This document shows positions 16,748-25,217 of a stretch of DNA of 34,293 bases, one piece after another (position 1 is the first letter of the stretch; each line of letters starts with the position of its first letter). Source of the DNA: Ignavibacteriales bacterium (GTDB lineage: Bacteria; Bacteroidota; Ignavibacteria; UBA10030; UBA8401); contig JAPLFO010000117.1 in assembly GCA_026390635.1 (NCBI GenBank), positions 1 to 34,293 on the forward strand, given 5' to 3'. The notes under the pieces were generated by a model that saw only the letters and a list, made by a program, of their open reading frames with translations, searched no databases and had not been told where the DNA came from. Position numbers and translations under genes: made by a program.

Positions 16748-17523
16748 CAATGTTTGAACAGCAGCCGCATCGCAACGATGACGACGGCCACTGCCAATCC
16801 CCGCATGACGAGAACACTCTTTACCTTTTTCGATATCCTCGCGCCCACTTGTGCGCCGACCACGGCGCCGACCGCCAACCCGGGAAGTTGATGCCACATC
16901 ACATGCCCGAGCATCGCATGACTTCCGGATCCGACAAGCGAAGAGATCGCCAGGATGAAATGCGAGGTGGCAACCGCAATGAATGGCGGGAAATTAAAAA
17001 TATAAATCATCGCCGGCACATGAACGATACCGCCGCCGATTCCCGCCATGCTGGAAAGAAATCCAACAAGAAAACTTACAACGATACCCAACGGCAAGTT
17101 GAACGAAACGCGTCGCGAAGGATCAAAGCTGTGTTCTTCTGATTTTCCGCCGGTTTTCTTGCTTGTGTCGGGTTTCAAGAATATATACACGGCGACGCAG
17201 AGGAGAAATATCGCAAAGGAGACATCAAAAACTGCCGCAGGAATTTTATCCAGCAGCGATGCACCCAGAATGGCTCCCGGGACAGTTGAGAGCGCAAAAA
17301 TGGCGCCGGTCCGGTAGTCGATCCGGCGTTGGCGTGCATAGGAGAAACTCCCGGAGACGGCATTGAAGGCGATCACGCACAACGACGTCCCTACCGCCAT
17401 TGTCGGAGATGCATGATAGACGAACAGGAGCATCGGAACAATGATAAAACCACCGCCGACACCGACAAGCGTCCCGAACGTCCCGACAAAGAGCCCGAGA
17501 AAAAAAAGAAGAACGTGTTCCAT
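16744..17523 (-). CDS. TauE/SafE-family transporter
   Basis: A 259-residue integral membrane protein with two repeats of the TauE/SafE signature: GTLVGVGGGFIIVPML near the N-terminus and SSMAGIGGGIVHVPAM in the second half, each followed by paired helices, about eight helices in all. A charged loop near the middle (DTSKKTGGKSEEHS) separates the halves. Members export sulfite, sulfoacetate or related sulfur anions, though many have unknown substrates. It is a single gene between a convergent plus-strand operon and yigZ, with no sulfur-oxidation genes next to it, so the substrate is open. Confidence 0.92.
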   Translation of the reverse strand: MEHVLLFFLGLFVGTFGTLVGVGGGFIIVPMLLFVYHASPTMAVGTSLCVIAFNAVSGSFSYARQRRIDYRTGAIFALSTVPGAILGASLLDKIPAAVFDVSFAIFLLCVAVYIFLKPDTSKKTGGKSEEHSFDPSRRVSFNLPLGIVVSFLVGFLSSMAGIGGGIVHVPAMIYIFNFPPFIAVATSHFILAISSLVGSGSHAMLGHVMWHQLPGLAVGAVVGAQVGARISKKVKSVLVMRGLAVAVVIVAMRLLFKHW

Positions 17524-17624
17524 AATCTTCTGTCTTTATGACTAATTGATAGTGCGGAGACCGGTTCTTGTGTCGATAACGTGCAACTACCGCTCTTGCT
17601 CGGAATTTTTCAGCCCGCTTCTAA

Positions 17625-18269
17625 CTATTTCACATCGCAATTGACCATATGCCAGACGACAGTCTCTTCGGAAGCAAACGCTGTCCTGCCCGCCGTTGCT
17701 TCCGTCAGGCGCATCATCGCCTGATCGGCCTGCTCGAGCGGCAGAAGTAAGTGAAGCGTCGCCACTGAATCGTATTTACTGGTACCGATGACGGCACCGT
17801 GACGATGGAGAAGATTCATCACTGCGCTGGTCGCGTCATACGGGAAGGTCATCGTCACCGGCTTCATCGCCTGGCGTGTACAGCGGCGGGCGAGATGCAA
17901 AGCATTTTGTGCGGCATCGAAATATGCACGCCCCAGACCGCCGACCCCGAGTTTGGTCCCCCCAAAGTAGCGTGTGACAATCACAAGGACGTCGGACAAT
18001 TCGGCAGCGCGTATGGCCGAAAGGATTTTGGCACCGGCGGTACCGGAAGGCTCGCCTGCGTCGCTGCTGCGTTGTCTTTTTCCATCGGGATCCATCATAT
18101 AAGCATGACAATGATGCGTTGCATCGAACAACTCCCGGCGCACTTCCTCCAGACGCACAGATGCTTCTTGTTCACTTGTGACAGGGAACGCCGATGCAAC
18201 AAACCGGGATCCGACGATCTTAATCGTACTCTGGACGGAATCCGCAATCGTGTCGTAGTGAAAGATCAT
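17625..18269 (-). CDS. YigZ/IMPACT-family protein
   Basis: The 214-residue protein shows the UPF0029/IMPACT N-terminal domain with ATHHCHAYMM, RSSDAGEPSGTAG and the VIVTRYFGGTKLGVGGLGRAY stretch, followed by the YigZ C-terminal ferredoxin-like domain. Eukaryotic IMPACT regulates Gcn2; the bacterial role is unclear, possibly linked to translation or nucleic-acid binding. The ATG at 18269 was chosen, but an in-frame ATG at 18284 adding five residues is equally possible because neither has a clear ribosome binding site. Confidence 0.92.
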   Translation of the reverse strand: MIFHYDTIADSVQSTIKIVGSRFVASAFPVTSEQEASVRLEEVRRELFDATHHCHAYMMDPDGKRQRSSDAGEPSGTAGAKILSAIRAAELSDVLVIVTRYFGGTKLGVGGLGRAYFDAAQNALHLARRCTRQAMKPVTMTFPYDATSAVMNLLHRHGAVIGTSKYDSVATLHLLLPLEQADQAMMRLTEATAGRTAFASEETVVWHMVNCDVK

Positions 18270-18332
18270 ATAATAATGTAACATTTTTGACCCGCCGGTT
18301 CAAACGACTTCCCTGCCTGTATCAAATGCCCG

Positions 18333-18362
18333 GAGGTCATCGAGCGGAGCCGAGATGACCTC
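18333..18362. repeat. REP-like palindrome, copy 1
   Basis: Perfect 9-base arms GAGGTCATC (18333-18341) and GATGACCTC (18354-18362) with a 12-base loop, between the divergent yigZ and bshA. The inner 24 bases (18336-18359) recur at 33742-33765 on the opposite strand with one difference, so it is a dispersed element and not an operator specific to bshA. Confidence 0.6.
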
Positions 18363-18466
18363 TGCATACATCTCCGCATATGTCGTCTCGGCAACCGAAT
18401 GCCCATTGAACTTCTCGCAAGTCCACGCTGTTGTATATCAAAACAATTAATGGTACGTTAGAAATT

Positions 18467-19582
18467 ATGAAGATCGGAATTACCTGTTACCCAACATACG
18501 GCGGCAGCGGCGTCGTCGCGACCGAGCTTGGCAAGGCGCTGGCGAAACGCGGGCATCAGATTCACTTCATCAGCTATGCCATGCCGATGCGTCTGAATAA
18601 CTTCGATGCAAATATCTTCTACCATGAAGTGGAAATGGCATCGTATCCCCTTTTTGAATTCCCGCTGTACACCCCGGCCCTGGCAAGCAAAATGGTGGAA
18701 GTGTGCAGGTTCGAGCATCTCGACATTCTGCATGCCCACTATGCCATCCCTCATGCAACCAGTGCATATCTTGCAAAGCAGGTGCTGGGGGACTCCCATC
18801 TTCGAATCGTGACGACCTTGCACGGAACCGACATCACTCTGGTTGGATTGGAACCGAGCTTTTTGCCCGTCATGAAGTTCAGTATCGAACAGAGCGACGG
18901 GGTCACCGCCGTCTCCCGCTTCTTAAAGGAGAAGACGATCACCAACTACAACATCAAGAAATCTATCGACGTCATTCCCAACTTCGTGGACACAAAGGTA
19001 TTCAAGCGGCGCGAAACCTCGAATCTGCGCAATGCCATTGCACCGGCCGGGGAAAAGATACTGATCCATATCTCAAATTTCAGAATGGTAAAACGCGTCG
19101 CCGACGTGATTAAGATCTTCAAACTCGTTCACGACAAAATGCCGGCAAAGTTACTGCTCGCCGGAGACGGTCCTGATCGCTCCGCCTGCGAACTCCTTGT
19201 GCGTGAGCTCGACCTCGTTCGCGATGTTACTTTCTTAGGGAAGCAATCTGAATTGGTGGAGATCCTCTCTGCTTCCGATCTCTTCCTCATTCCCAGTCAA
19301 TCCGAGAGTTTTGGTCTCTCAGCGTTGGAAGCGATGGCGTGCGGGGTACCAGTAATATCGTCAAGCGTTGGGGGGCTGCCTGAACTCGTCGTACACGGCG
19401 AGACAGGATATATTGCGGAAATCGGCGATGTGGAGCGCATGGCGAAATATGCACTGGACATTCTCGGCAACGACGCAAAGCATAGGCGCTTTGCCGAATC
19501 AGGCCGTTCACGCGCCGTTGAAGAATTTGACACAGAGAAGATCGTCGCGATATACGAGGAGCACTATCAGCGGCTGCTATGA
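18467..19582 (+). CDS. bshA: N-acetyl-alpha-D-glucosaminyl L-malate synthase
   Basis: BshA transfers GlcNAc from UDP-GlcNAc to L-malate, the first step of bacillithiol synthesis. The 371-residue GT4 glycosyltransferase begins MKIGITCYPTYGGSGVVATELGKAL, which is typical of BshA, and later has TTLHGTDITLVG, the phosphate-binding SNFRMVKRV stretch and the donor site SQSESFGLSALEAMACGVPVI. The ATG at 18467 was chosen since the BshA fold starts there; an upstream TTG extension (18431) is not conserved-looking. bshB and bshC are not in this window. It implies a bacillithiol-type thiol in this organism. Confidence 0.94.
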   Translation: MKIGITCYPTYGGSGVVATELGKALAKRGHQIHFISYAMPMRLNNFDANIFYHEVEMASYPLFEFPLYTPALASKMVEVCRFEHLDILHAHYAIPHATSAYLAKQVLGDSHLRIVTTLHGTDITLVGLEPSFLPVMKFSIEQSDGVTAVSRFLKEKTITNYNIKKSIDVIPNFVDTKVFKRRETSNLRNAIAPAGEKILIHISNFRMVKRVADVIKIFKLVHDKMPAKLLLAGDGPDRSACELLVRELDLVRDVTFLGKQSELVEILSASDLFLIPSQSESFGLSALEAMACGVPVISSSVGGLPELVVHGETGYIAEIGDVERMAKYALDILGNDAKHRRFAESGRSRAVEEFDTEKIVAIYEEHYQRLL

Positions 19583-19664
19583 CTGCTCCTTTGGCAGTCC
19601 CCCCAGGGAGGATTGCTGAAGGCATCCAGAATTTCCTCACGGCATCACGGAGTAGAGCTCCGCG

Positions 19665-20405
19665 CTACATAAGAGCCCACGCAAATCGGATGATGAACGG
19701 CATTCCATAGACAAATGCTATCGCCAGCATCGGCGTCAAAAGACTCCGGGTGCGATCATACATCCAAGCACAGAACAATCCAACTCCCGCAGCTATCACG
19801 TATTCCAGCATGTCACCGCCGAAAATGGGAACACGAACTCTTCCCACGACAAACGCCATCGCAGCATAGAGCCCGCCGACTGGTATCCGAAGTGATCTGA
19901 TGACGAAAGTCTCCGGCCAATACTTGCATAGAACCGTTTGAAATACCCCGAAGAAGAGAATGGAATCCGCAATCGGTGACGCCATCCATTGCAGGAGAAT
20001 CCAGGCCCCCATGGTCGACGGTGCCAGGTGTGAAAAGATGATCGGCAGCGCGTCACCACGCAGTAGAGGTATCAATACCATACCGGTCACAAACACCAGT
20101 GCAACAGCATAGAATCGGACAAGCATGCGCATCGAAAAGCGGACGTCCATGGAATTAATGCCGTAGCTCCAAAGATGTCCCCTGGAGAGGACCGCGATAA
20201 CCAACATGCCAAAGAGAAACTCCCACACCTTGTGCTCGAACAGCATTACGACGGGGAAAGAAATGGAAGCAGGAAGCGCGACGGCGTGCGTGAGATACCC
20301 CTGCATCGATACCTGTTGAATAGCCCAATACAGGATCGTCACGCCGGAAAAACTGAGAATCCGGGGCAGCGTTTTGTACGGCGCTGTCACATCATTGGAA
20401 TTCAT
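19665..20405 (-). CDS. Membrane protein, degenerate CPBP (CAAX protease-like) family
   Basis: A 246-residue hydrophobic protein with about seven helices. The C-terminal part resembles the CPBP/CAAX protease fold: ASPIADSILFFGVFQTVLCKYW sits where E-E-x-x-x-R is expected, and YVIAAGVGLFCAWMYDRTRSLLTPMLAIA resembles the later helix motif. The paired Glu of the active site is absent (A-D instead), and no H-x-x-x-N/D is obvious, so catalysis is doubtful. The start at 20405 lies 1 base after the pcrA stop with GGAG in the pcrA end, suggesting coupling. The assignment to CPBP is tentative. Confidence 0.7.
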   Translation of the reverse strand: MNSNDVTAPYKTLPRILSFSGVTILYWAIQQVSMQGYLTHAVALPASISFPVVMLFEHKVWEFLFGMLVIAVLSRGHLWSYGINSMDVRFSMRMLVRFYAVALVFVTGMVLIPLLRGDALPIIFSHLAPSTMGAWILLQWMASPIADSILFFGVFQTVLCKYWPETFVIRSLRIPVGGLYAAMAFVVGRVRVPIFGGDMLEYVIAAGVGLFCAWMYDRTRSLLTPMLAIAFVYGMPFIIRFAWALM

Positions 20406-20406
20406 A

Positions 20407-22629
20407 TCATGCTCCACGAAGGTTGGCATATTTCAGCATCAGATTTTTCCTGCCGACACTGTCGAACAATACAACCGCCTTTGCCGACTCGCCGCGTCCA
20501 GCAAGTTGGATTACTTTGCCCCGCCCGAACGACTCATGCACGACGTAGGTACCGACGTACAGAGACTGGTGTTCCTGCGATTCACCTTCATAATCCGGGA
20601 GAGGATCCTGCGCCGGGCGGCGTGGGGCCGCAATGTCGCGTTTCCGGACATAGCCGCCCTGCCGCAGCACGGTAGCGCTCGATGCGCTCTGAGGCGAAGT
20701 GCTCTCTTTGTGCATGAGCCCGTCATCTATCTCCAGAACAAATCGCGATATAACGGGAAACGTCAGTTCTCCGTTGCGGTACCTTGCACGCGTATGCGTG
20801 AGGAAGAGCTTCTGCATCGCACGAGTGATGCCGACGTAGAACAACCGCCGCTCCTCTTCCACATCTGCCGGATCCAGCGATGATTGGTACAGCGGCAACA
20901 ATCCGTCTTCCGCACCGGTGATGAACACCAGCGGAAATTCCAAACCCTTCGCTGCGTGCAGCGTCATCAGCGTTACGGCATTCTGCGCGTTGGCTTTCTG
21001 ATCGGCATCTGAGAGCAACGATACTTCCTCCAGAAAACTTTCCAGCGTCCCGTCCGGATTATCTGCACAGTACTCCGTCAACGCCGACAGAAGTTCCTGA
21101 AGGTTTTCCCAGCGGGCCAAGGATTCCGGCGTGGCTTCGTCTTTGAATTTCTTCAACAGCTCCAGTTCGCCCACCAATGCGTGCGTCAGTTCAGCGGCAG
21201 AGAGCTGCGCGCGGAGATTGTTGTACTTTGTAATGAACGATACGAATTGCGTCACCGCATTTTTTGCCCGGTCGTTCAGCGATGCAATCTGGTGCACGTC
21301 GCACAAGGCGTTGAACAACGATCGCCGTTCCGCAGGCATCGTCTTTTCGTACGCTGTGATGCGTGCGATGCTGGTATCGCCAATACCCCTCACAGGGAAA
21401 TTAATGACTCTGAGAAGGCTCTCCTCATCGCGGGGATTCACTACCACGCGAAGGTACGAAAGGATATCCTTGATTTCTTTCCGCTTGTAGAATTCCACAC
21501 CGCCGATAATTACATACGGAATGGCACTACGTCGCAGAGCATCCTCCAGAGAACGTGACTGTGAATTCGTCCGGTACAGAACCGCCACATCTTTCAGATC
21601 GAGCTTCCGATGTGTGCATTCACGGCGGAGATGCTGGACGATACGCATCCCTTCATCTTTGTCATCCTCTGCTTCGATGATGGTAATCTGATCGCCTGGC
21701 GGATTTGCCGTCCAGAGGGTCTTGGGGATTTGTCCCTTGTTGTTCTTGATAATATTGTCCGCAGCAGCAAGGATTGTTTTTGTGGAGCGGTAATTCTGTT
21801 CAAGGCGATAGATTTTGCATCCGGGATAATCCTTCTCAAAATCCAGGATATTCCGGATGTCAGCCCCGCGGAACGAATAGATGCTTTGCGCATCATCGCC
21901 GACGACACAAACATTTTTGAATTTCTGCGCCAGCAACCGGATCATCATGTATTGAGCGCGGTTGGTATCCTGATATTCATCGACCAGCAGATACCTGAAC
22001 CGATAATGATATTTTTCCAACACGGCCGGATGATGTTGGAAGAGCTCAATAGGTTTCAGCAGCAAATCATCGAAGTCCATCGCATTGTTCGCTCGGAGCG
22101 TTCGCACGTAGTCCTTGTATACGACAGCTGCCGCTTCTTCATTGGGATCTTTGGCAATCTGAGCATACTGTTCCGGCGTCACGAGATGATTCTTGGCACT
22201 GCTGATGCGCGCATGAATCGCCCGCGCCGTAAACCGCTGCAATGAGATGTTGCGATTCTCCATGATACGTTTCACCGCTGATCGGCTGTCTTCCATATCA
22301 TAGATGGTAAAATTTCGGTCAAACCCGATGTGCTCGCTTTCATGACGCAGAATGCGTGCGAAGATGGAGTGAAACGTACCGGCCCACACCTGTGAGGCCG
22401 CCGGTCCCGTGAGACGTTCAATACGTTCCTTCATCTCTTTTGCCGCTTTGTTCGTAAACGTCAGGGCAAGAATTTCGTACGGTTTGACGTTGTGCAGAAT
22501 AAGATTGGCAACGCGGTAGGTCAGCACACGCGTCTTGCCGCTGCCCGCGCCGGCAACGACCATGACCGGTCCGTCCAGAGCAGAGACAGCCGAGCGCTGA
22601 ATGTCATTAAGTTCTGAAAGAAGATCCAT
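20407..22629 (-). CDS. pcrA: ATP-dependent DNA helicase, PcrA/UvrD type
   Basis: A superfamily 1A 3'-5' helicase used in excision repair and in clearing recombination intermediates. The 740-residue protein has the Q motif NDIQRSAV, Walker A AGAGSGKTRVL, motif Ia LALTFTNKAAKEM, motif II DEYQDTNRAQ, motif III GDDAQSIYSFRGAD, motif IV YRSTKTIL, motif V TLHAAKGLEFPLVFI and motif VI YVGITRAMQKL. The C-terminal 60 residues form the Tudor-like segment YVGTYVVHESFGRGKVIQL that binds RNA polymerase in PcrA, which favours PcrA over Rep. Full length. Confidence 0.96.
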   Translation of the reverse strand: MDLLSELNDIQRSAVSALDGPVMVVAGAGSGKTRVLTYRVANLILHNVKPYEILALTFTNKAAKEMKERIERLTGPAASQVWAGTFHSIFARILRHESEHIGFDRNFTIYDMEDSRSAVKRIMENRNISLQRFTARAIHARISSAKNHLVTPEQYAQIAKDPNEEAAAVVYKDYVRTLRANNAMDFDDLLLKPIELFQHHPAVLEKYHYRFRYLLVDEYQDTNRAQYMMIRLLAQKFKNVCVVGDDAQSIYSFRGADIRNILDFEKDYPGCKIYRLEQNYRSTKTILAAADNIIKNNKGQIPKTLWTANPPGDQITIIEAEDDKDEGMRIVQHLRRECTHRKLDLKDVAVLYRTNSQSRSLEDALRRSAIPYVIIGGVEFYKRKEIKDILSYLRVVVNPRDEESLLRVINFPVRGIGDTSIARITAYEKTMPAERRSLFNALCDVHQIASLNDRAKNAVTQFVSFITKYNNLRAQLSAAELTHALVGELELLKKFKDEATPESLARWENLQELLSALTEYCADNPDGTLESFLEEVSLLSDADQKANAQNAVTLMTLHAAKGLEFPLVFITGAEDGLLPLYQSSLDPADVEEERRLFYVGITRAMQKLFLTHTRARYRNGELTFPVISRFVLEIDDGLMHKESTSPQSASSATVLRQGGYVRKRDIAAPRRPAQDPLPDYEGESQEHQSLYVGTYVVHESFGRGKVIQLAGRGESAKAVVLFDSVGRKNLMLKYANLRGA

Positions 22630-22721
22630 GCAAAGTCTTTGTCAGGAAGAAATATCGGCAGCGTACTCTGTCGGCTCTGACCGTAGCCATCGTCCCGGTT
22701 CCTGCAACTGCAGTCCCGGAC

Positions 22722-22748
22722 AAAAAAACACCGACACGACTGTGTCGG
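22722..22748 (-). terminator. Intrinsic terminator between ogt and pcrA
   Basis: On the minus strand a perfect 7-bp stem CCGACAC/GTGTCGG (22748-22742 with 22737-22731), a 4-base loop and TGTTTTTTT. It would end the transcript that carries icd through ogt; pcrA must then have its own promoter in the 90 bases before 22629, where no clear box is visible. Confidence 0.85.
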
Positions 22749-22843
22749 AAGAGAATGATACTCGCTGGGCGCAAACGCCGGGACGGACCTTCAGATACTG
22801 CTGTGAAGAAACGTACGGAAAAATGGGGAGTGAAGCAATACGA

Positions 22844-23353
22844 CTACAACATGATCGCGCCTTCAAGGCGCAGCAAAAATTCTTTTGTCTTGACACCGGA
22901 TGCATAGCCACCGAGAGATCCATCATGGCCGACCACGCGATGACAGGGGACAAGAATCGGCAGCGGATTGCTGCCGTTGGCGGTACCTACGGCACGGAAT
23001 CCGCGCGGTACCCCGACGCGGCGCGCCAGCTGTTTGTACGTGATCGTCGTTCCGTAAGGAATCTTGGCGAGCTCGCGCCAGACGCGTACCTGGAACGCGG
23101 TGCCGATCTGATCGTACGGCAACGAAAATTTTGCGAGTTTCCCGTTGAAGTACCGTGTGAGTTGTTCGATGATTTCTTTGTTCTTGCTCTTGTTCTCGAC
23201 GACATCATCATCGTCAAAATGAGCGGAGAGCCAGCGAAAGAAATCTTTTTTCGGCTCGCGCGGAATGCTGATCTTACAAACACCTTTATCGGTTGAAGCG
23301 ATATAGATGTGTCCGATCTTGGACTCGAATGATGTGCAATAGACTTTGGACAT
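22844..23353 (-). CDS. ogt: Methylated-DNA--protein-cysteine methyltransferase
   Basis: Suicide repair protein that moves alkyl groups from O6-alkylguanine in DNA to its own cysteine. The 169-residue product has the active site PCHRVVG with Cys137, the preceding Asn of ANGSNP, and the recognition helix Y-K-Q-L-A-R-R-V-G with Arg120 as the base-flipping residue. The N-terminal RNase H-like domain is short but present, as in Ogt. The ATG at 23353 was preferred over an upstream start (23398). It follows the LysE-type gene by 49 bases, probably as the last gene of that string. Confidence 0.93.
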   Translation of the reverse strand: MSKVYCTSFESKIGHIYIASTDKGVCKISIPREPKKDFFRWLSAHFDDDDVVENKSKNKEIIEQLTRYFNGKLAKFSLPYDQIGTAFQVRVWRELAKIPYGTTITYKQLARRVGVPRGFRAVGTANGSNPLPILVPCHRVVGHDGSLGGYASGVKTKEFLLRLEGAIML

Positions 23354-23402
23354 AAACGGCTTGAATATAGCAAACTTCCCTTCGACGAGCAAGCGCAAAG
23401 TG

Positions 23403-24032
23403 TCAGAGCAACAGCGAGCTCAGCAACTCATATCCCATGACACAACTGATGATGAGGAGAACTGCACCGAACCCTCGAGTGATCCTTTGAATGATCATCC
23501 TATCTAGTTTCATCTTCTGCTTTTCCACGAGTTTCAAAAGGGTGAAAAACCAACCGGTCGTCCCGAAGCCGGTACCGATGGCAAACAACAGATTGTTATA
23601 GACACTCGCTTCGATAATTTTATACCCCTGAACAACACCCGCAACGGTGATCCAATAAGCGATGAACGATGGATTAGAGAGATACAGCAGAATGCCAAAA
23701 AGGAAGTAGCGCTTGAGACCTCCGCTCTTTTCCGGCAACGGTGCAGCCGGATCGTGCACCTTGAAAAACAATGTCCGGATACCGAACATCAAAAAGACCA
23801 CAAACGTCGCAATGCGGAATGCGAGCTCCAATCTGGCATTCGCCATAAGTGTGGAAATGCCGAACATGGCCGCGCCGCAATAGAGAATATCCATAAAACC
23901 CGATCCTGCACCGATCATCAATCCCTGCCCTGTCTTGTTGGATAACCCTTTTGTCATAACGGCAATGTTGATCGGTCCGATAGGGACAGAGGTGCCAAAT
24001 CCGATAACAAATCCAACAATGAGTGCGATCAT
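23403..24032 (-). CDS. LysE/RhtB-family exporter
   Basis: A 209-residue membrane protein with six predicted helices. The first helix carries the LysE-superfamily signature G-F-x-x-G-F-x-x-S-V-P-I-G-P-I-N, and NPSFIAYWI in the middle matches the second conserved motif. Such proteins export amino acids or related small solutes; the substrate is unknown. The ATG at 24032 follows the dus stop by one base (TGACATG), so translation is likely coupled. Confidence 0.88.
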   Translation of the reverse strand: MIALIVGFVIGFGTSVPIGPINIAVMTKGLSNKTGQGLMIGAGSGFMDILYCGAAMFGISTLMANARLELAFRIATFVVFLMFGIRTLFFKVHDPAAPLPEKSGGLKRYFLFGILLYLSNPSFIAYWITVAGVVQGYKIIEASVYNNLLFAIGTGFGTTGWFFTLLKLVEKQKMKLDRMIIQRITRGFGAVLLIISCVMGYELLSSLLL

Positions 24033-24033
24033 G

Positions 24034-25020
24034 TCAGGAAAATTGCGTGGTTTGTTCGAGAGGTTGAATTTCGTAGGATCGAATCGCCTCAACAATTTGG
24101 TCTACATCAGTCATGAGAACAAGAGCATTGCGCAACTTGGAAATATTCGGAATGCCGCGAAAATATCCGCTGTAGTGTTTTCTCATTTCAAGGACGCCGG
24201 TTCGATCGCCTTTGTATTGGATGGAGAGCGCAAGATGTTCCAGACTGACGGCAACACGTTCCTCCCAGGAGATTTCCTTTGTGTACGTACCGGTGGTAAG
24301 AATTTCTTTCGCCTGCTTGAAGAGCCATGGATTGTCGATCGCTCCGCGTGCGATCATCACACCATCGCAACCGGTATCGTCGAAAACGCGAACAACGTCT
24401 TCCGGCGTCATGATGCCGCCGTTGACGATAATGGGAATAGAGACATGACGCTTGATTTCGGGAATCCAGGAAAAATCGGGATCACCTTTGTGACCCTGCG
24501 AGCGAGTCCGGCAATGGATAGTCAACGCCTTTACACCGCACTGTTCGAGCATCTGTGCCACTTCGATAATGCGAATCGACGTCTCATCCCAGCCCAACCG
24601 CGTTTTCACAGTCACCGGCTTCGTTGAAACGCTGACAACGCCTTTGACTATCCGTTCCATCCGCGGCAGATCTTTCAACAGACCGGCACCGGCACCGCGC
24701 ATCGCCACATCTTTTACCCAACAACCGCAATTGATATCCAGAATATCCGGATCCATTTCAACGGCCAGCTCCGCAGCACCTTCCATTGCACACTCATCGC
24801 TGCCATAGATCTGAATGCCGATCGGCCGCTCTTCTTCCTCAAAACTCATTTTATGCTTCGTCTTCTTCGAATTGCGGACGAGTCCGTCGGAGTTGATGAA
24901 CTCGGTAAAGAGAATATCGACGCCCATACGCTTACAGACAAGCCGGAACGGAAGATCCGTTACGTTCTCCATCGGCGCAAGCAGCAGCGGCTTTTCAATA
25001 TTGATAGTACCGATTTTCAT
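24034..25020 (-). CDS. dus: tRNA-dihydrouridine synthase, DusB-like
   Basis: A flavin enzyme that reduces specific uridines in tRNA to dihydrouridine. The 328-residue protein has the TIM-barrel Dus signatures LLLAPMENVTDLPFR for FMN binding, IQIYGSD, TVKTRLGWD, LTIHCRTRSQGH and VNGGIMTPED, and the catalytic Cys100 in INCGCWVKDVAMRGAGAGLL. Most Dus enzymes have Pro after that Cys; here it is Trp. The start overlaps the upstream hydrolase remnant by four bases (ATGA). The DusB subgroup is a best guess from overall likeness. Confidence 0.93.
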   Translation of the reverse strand: MKIGTINIEKPLLLAPMENVTDLPFRLVCKRMGVDILFTEFINSDGLVRNSKKTKHKMSFEEEERPIGIQIYGSDECAMEGAAELAVEMDPDILDINCGCWVKDVAMRGAGAGLLKDLPRMERIVKGVVSVSTKPVTVKTRLGWDETSIRIIEVAQMLEQCGVKALTIHCRTRSQGHKGDPDFSWIPEIKRHVSIPIIVNGGIMTPEDVVRVFDDTGCDGVMIARGAIDNPWLFKQAKEILTTGTYTKEISWEERVAVSLEHLALSIQYKGDRTGVLEMRKHYSGYFRGIPNISKLRNALVLMTDVDQIVEAIRSYEIQPLEQTTQFS

Positions 25021-25217
25021 TCCAGCACTCCGCCCAGAGAGAGTTCAAGAACGGAGACAAGAATCAGATCCACACGGGAAATATTTTTTGCAGACTCCGG
25101 CGCCGATGGATTCGTAGGCCACGGATCAATGAGGATTGATTTCCCTCCGGGAGTTTCGGCATGGAAGGCGGAGAGGCCCAGCCAATGAAAGCGCGTATTT
25201 TTCCCCAGAATTGTCAT
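25017..25217 (-). pseudogene. Remnant of an UPF0173-type metal-dependent hydrolase
   Basis: The 66-residue frame starts exactly like UPF0173 metallo-beta-lactamase-fold hydrolases (FHWLGLSAFHAETPGGKSILIDPWPTNP, then VDLILVS). In full-length members, of about 225 residues, the H-x-H-x-D-H metal site follows immediately after that strand. Here the frame jumps to VLELSLGGVLE and stops; this tail resembles the extreme C-terminus of the family. About 160 residues, including every metal ligand, are missing, apparently by an in-frame deletion. The product cannot be an active hydrolase. Both ends still overlap neighbours by four bases (icd and dus), so it may act only as a translational bridge. Confidence 0.75.

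Noticed and set aside
19581-19599. Hairpin GACTGC/GCAGTC directly after bshA as a terminator
   Set aside because: It is followed by a run of C and then GGGAGG, with no T-run; stem only 6 bp.
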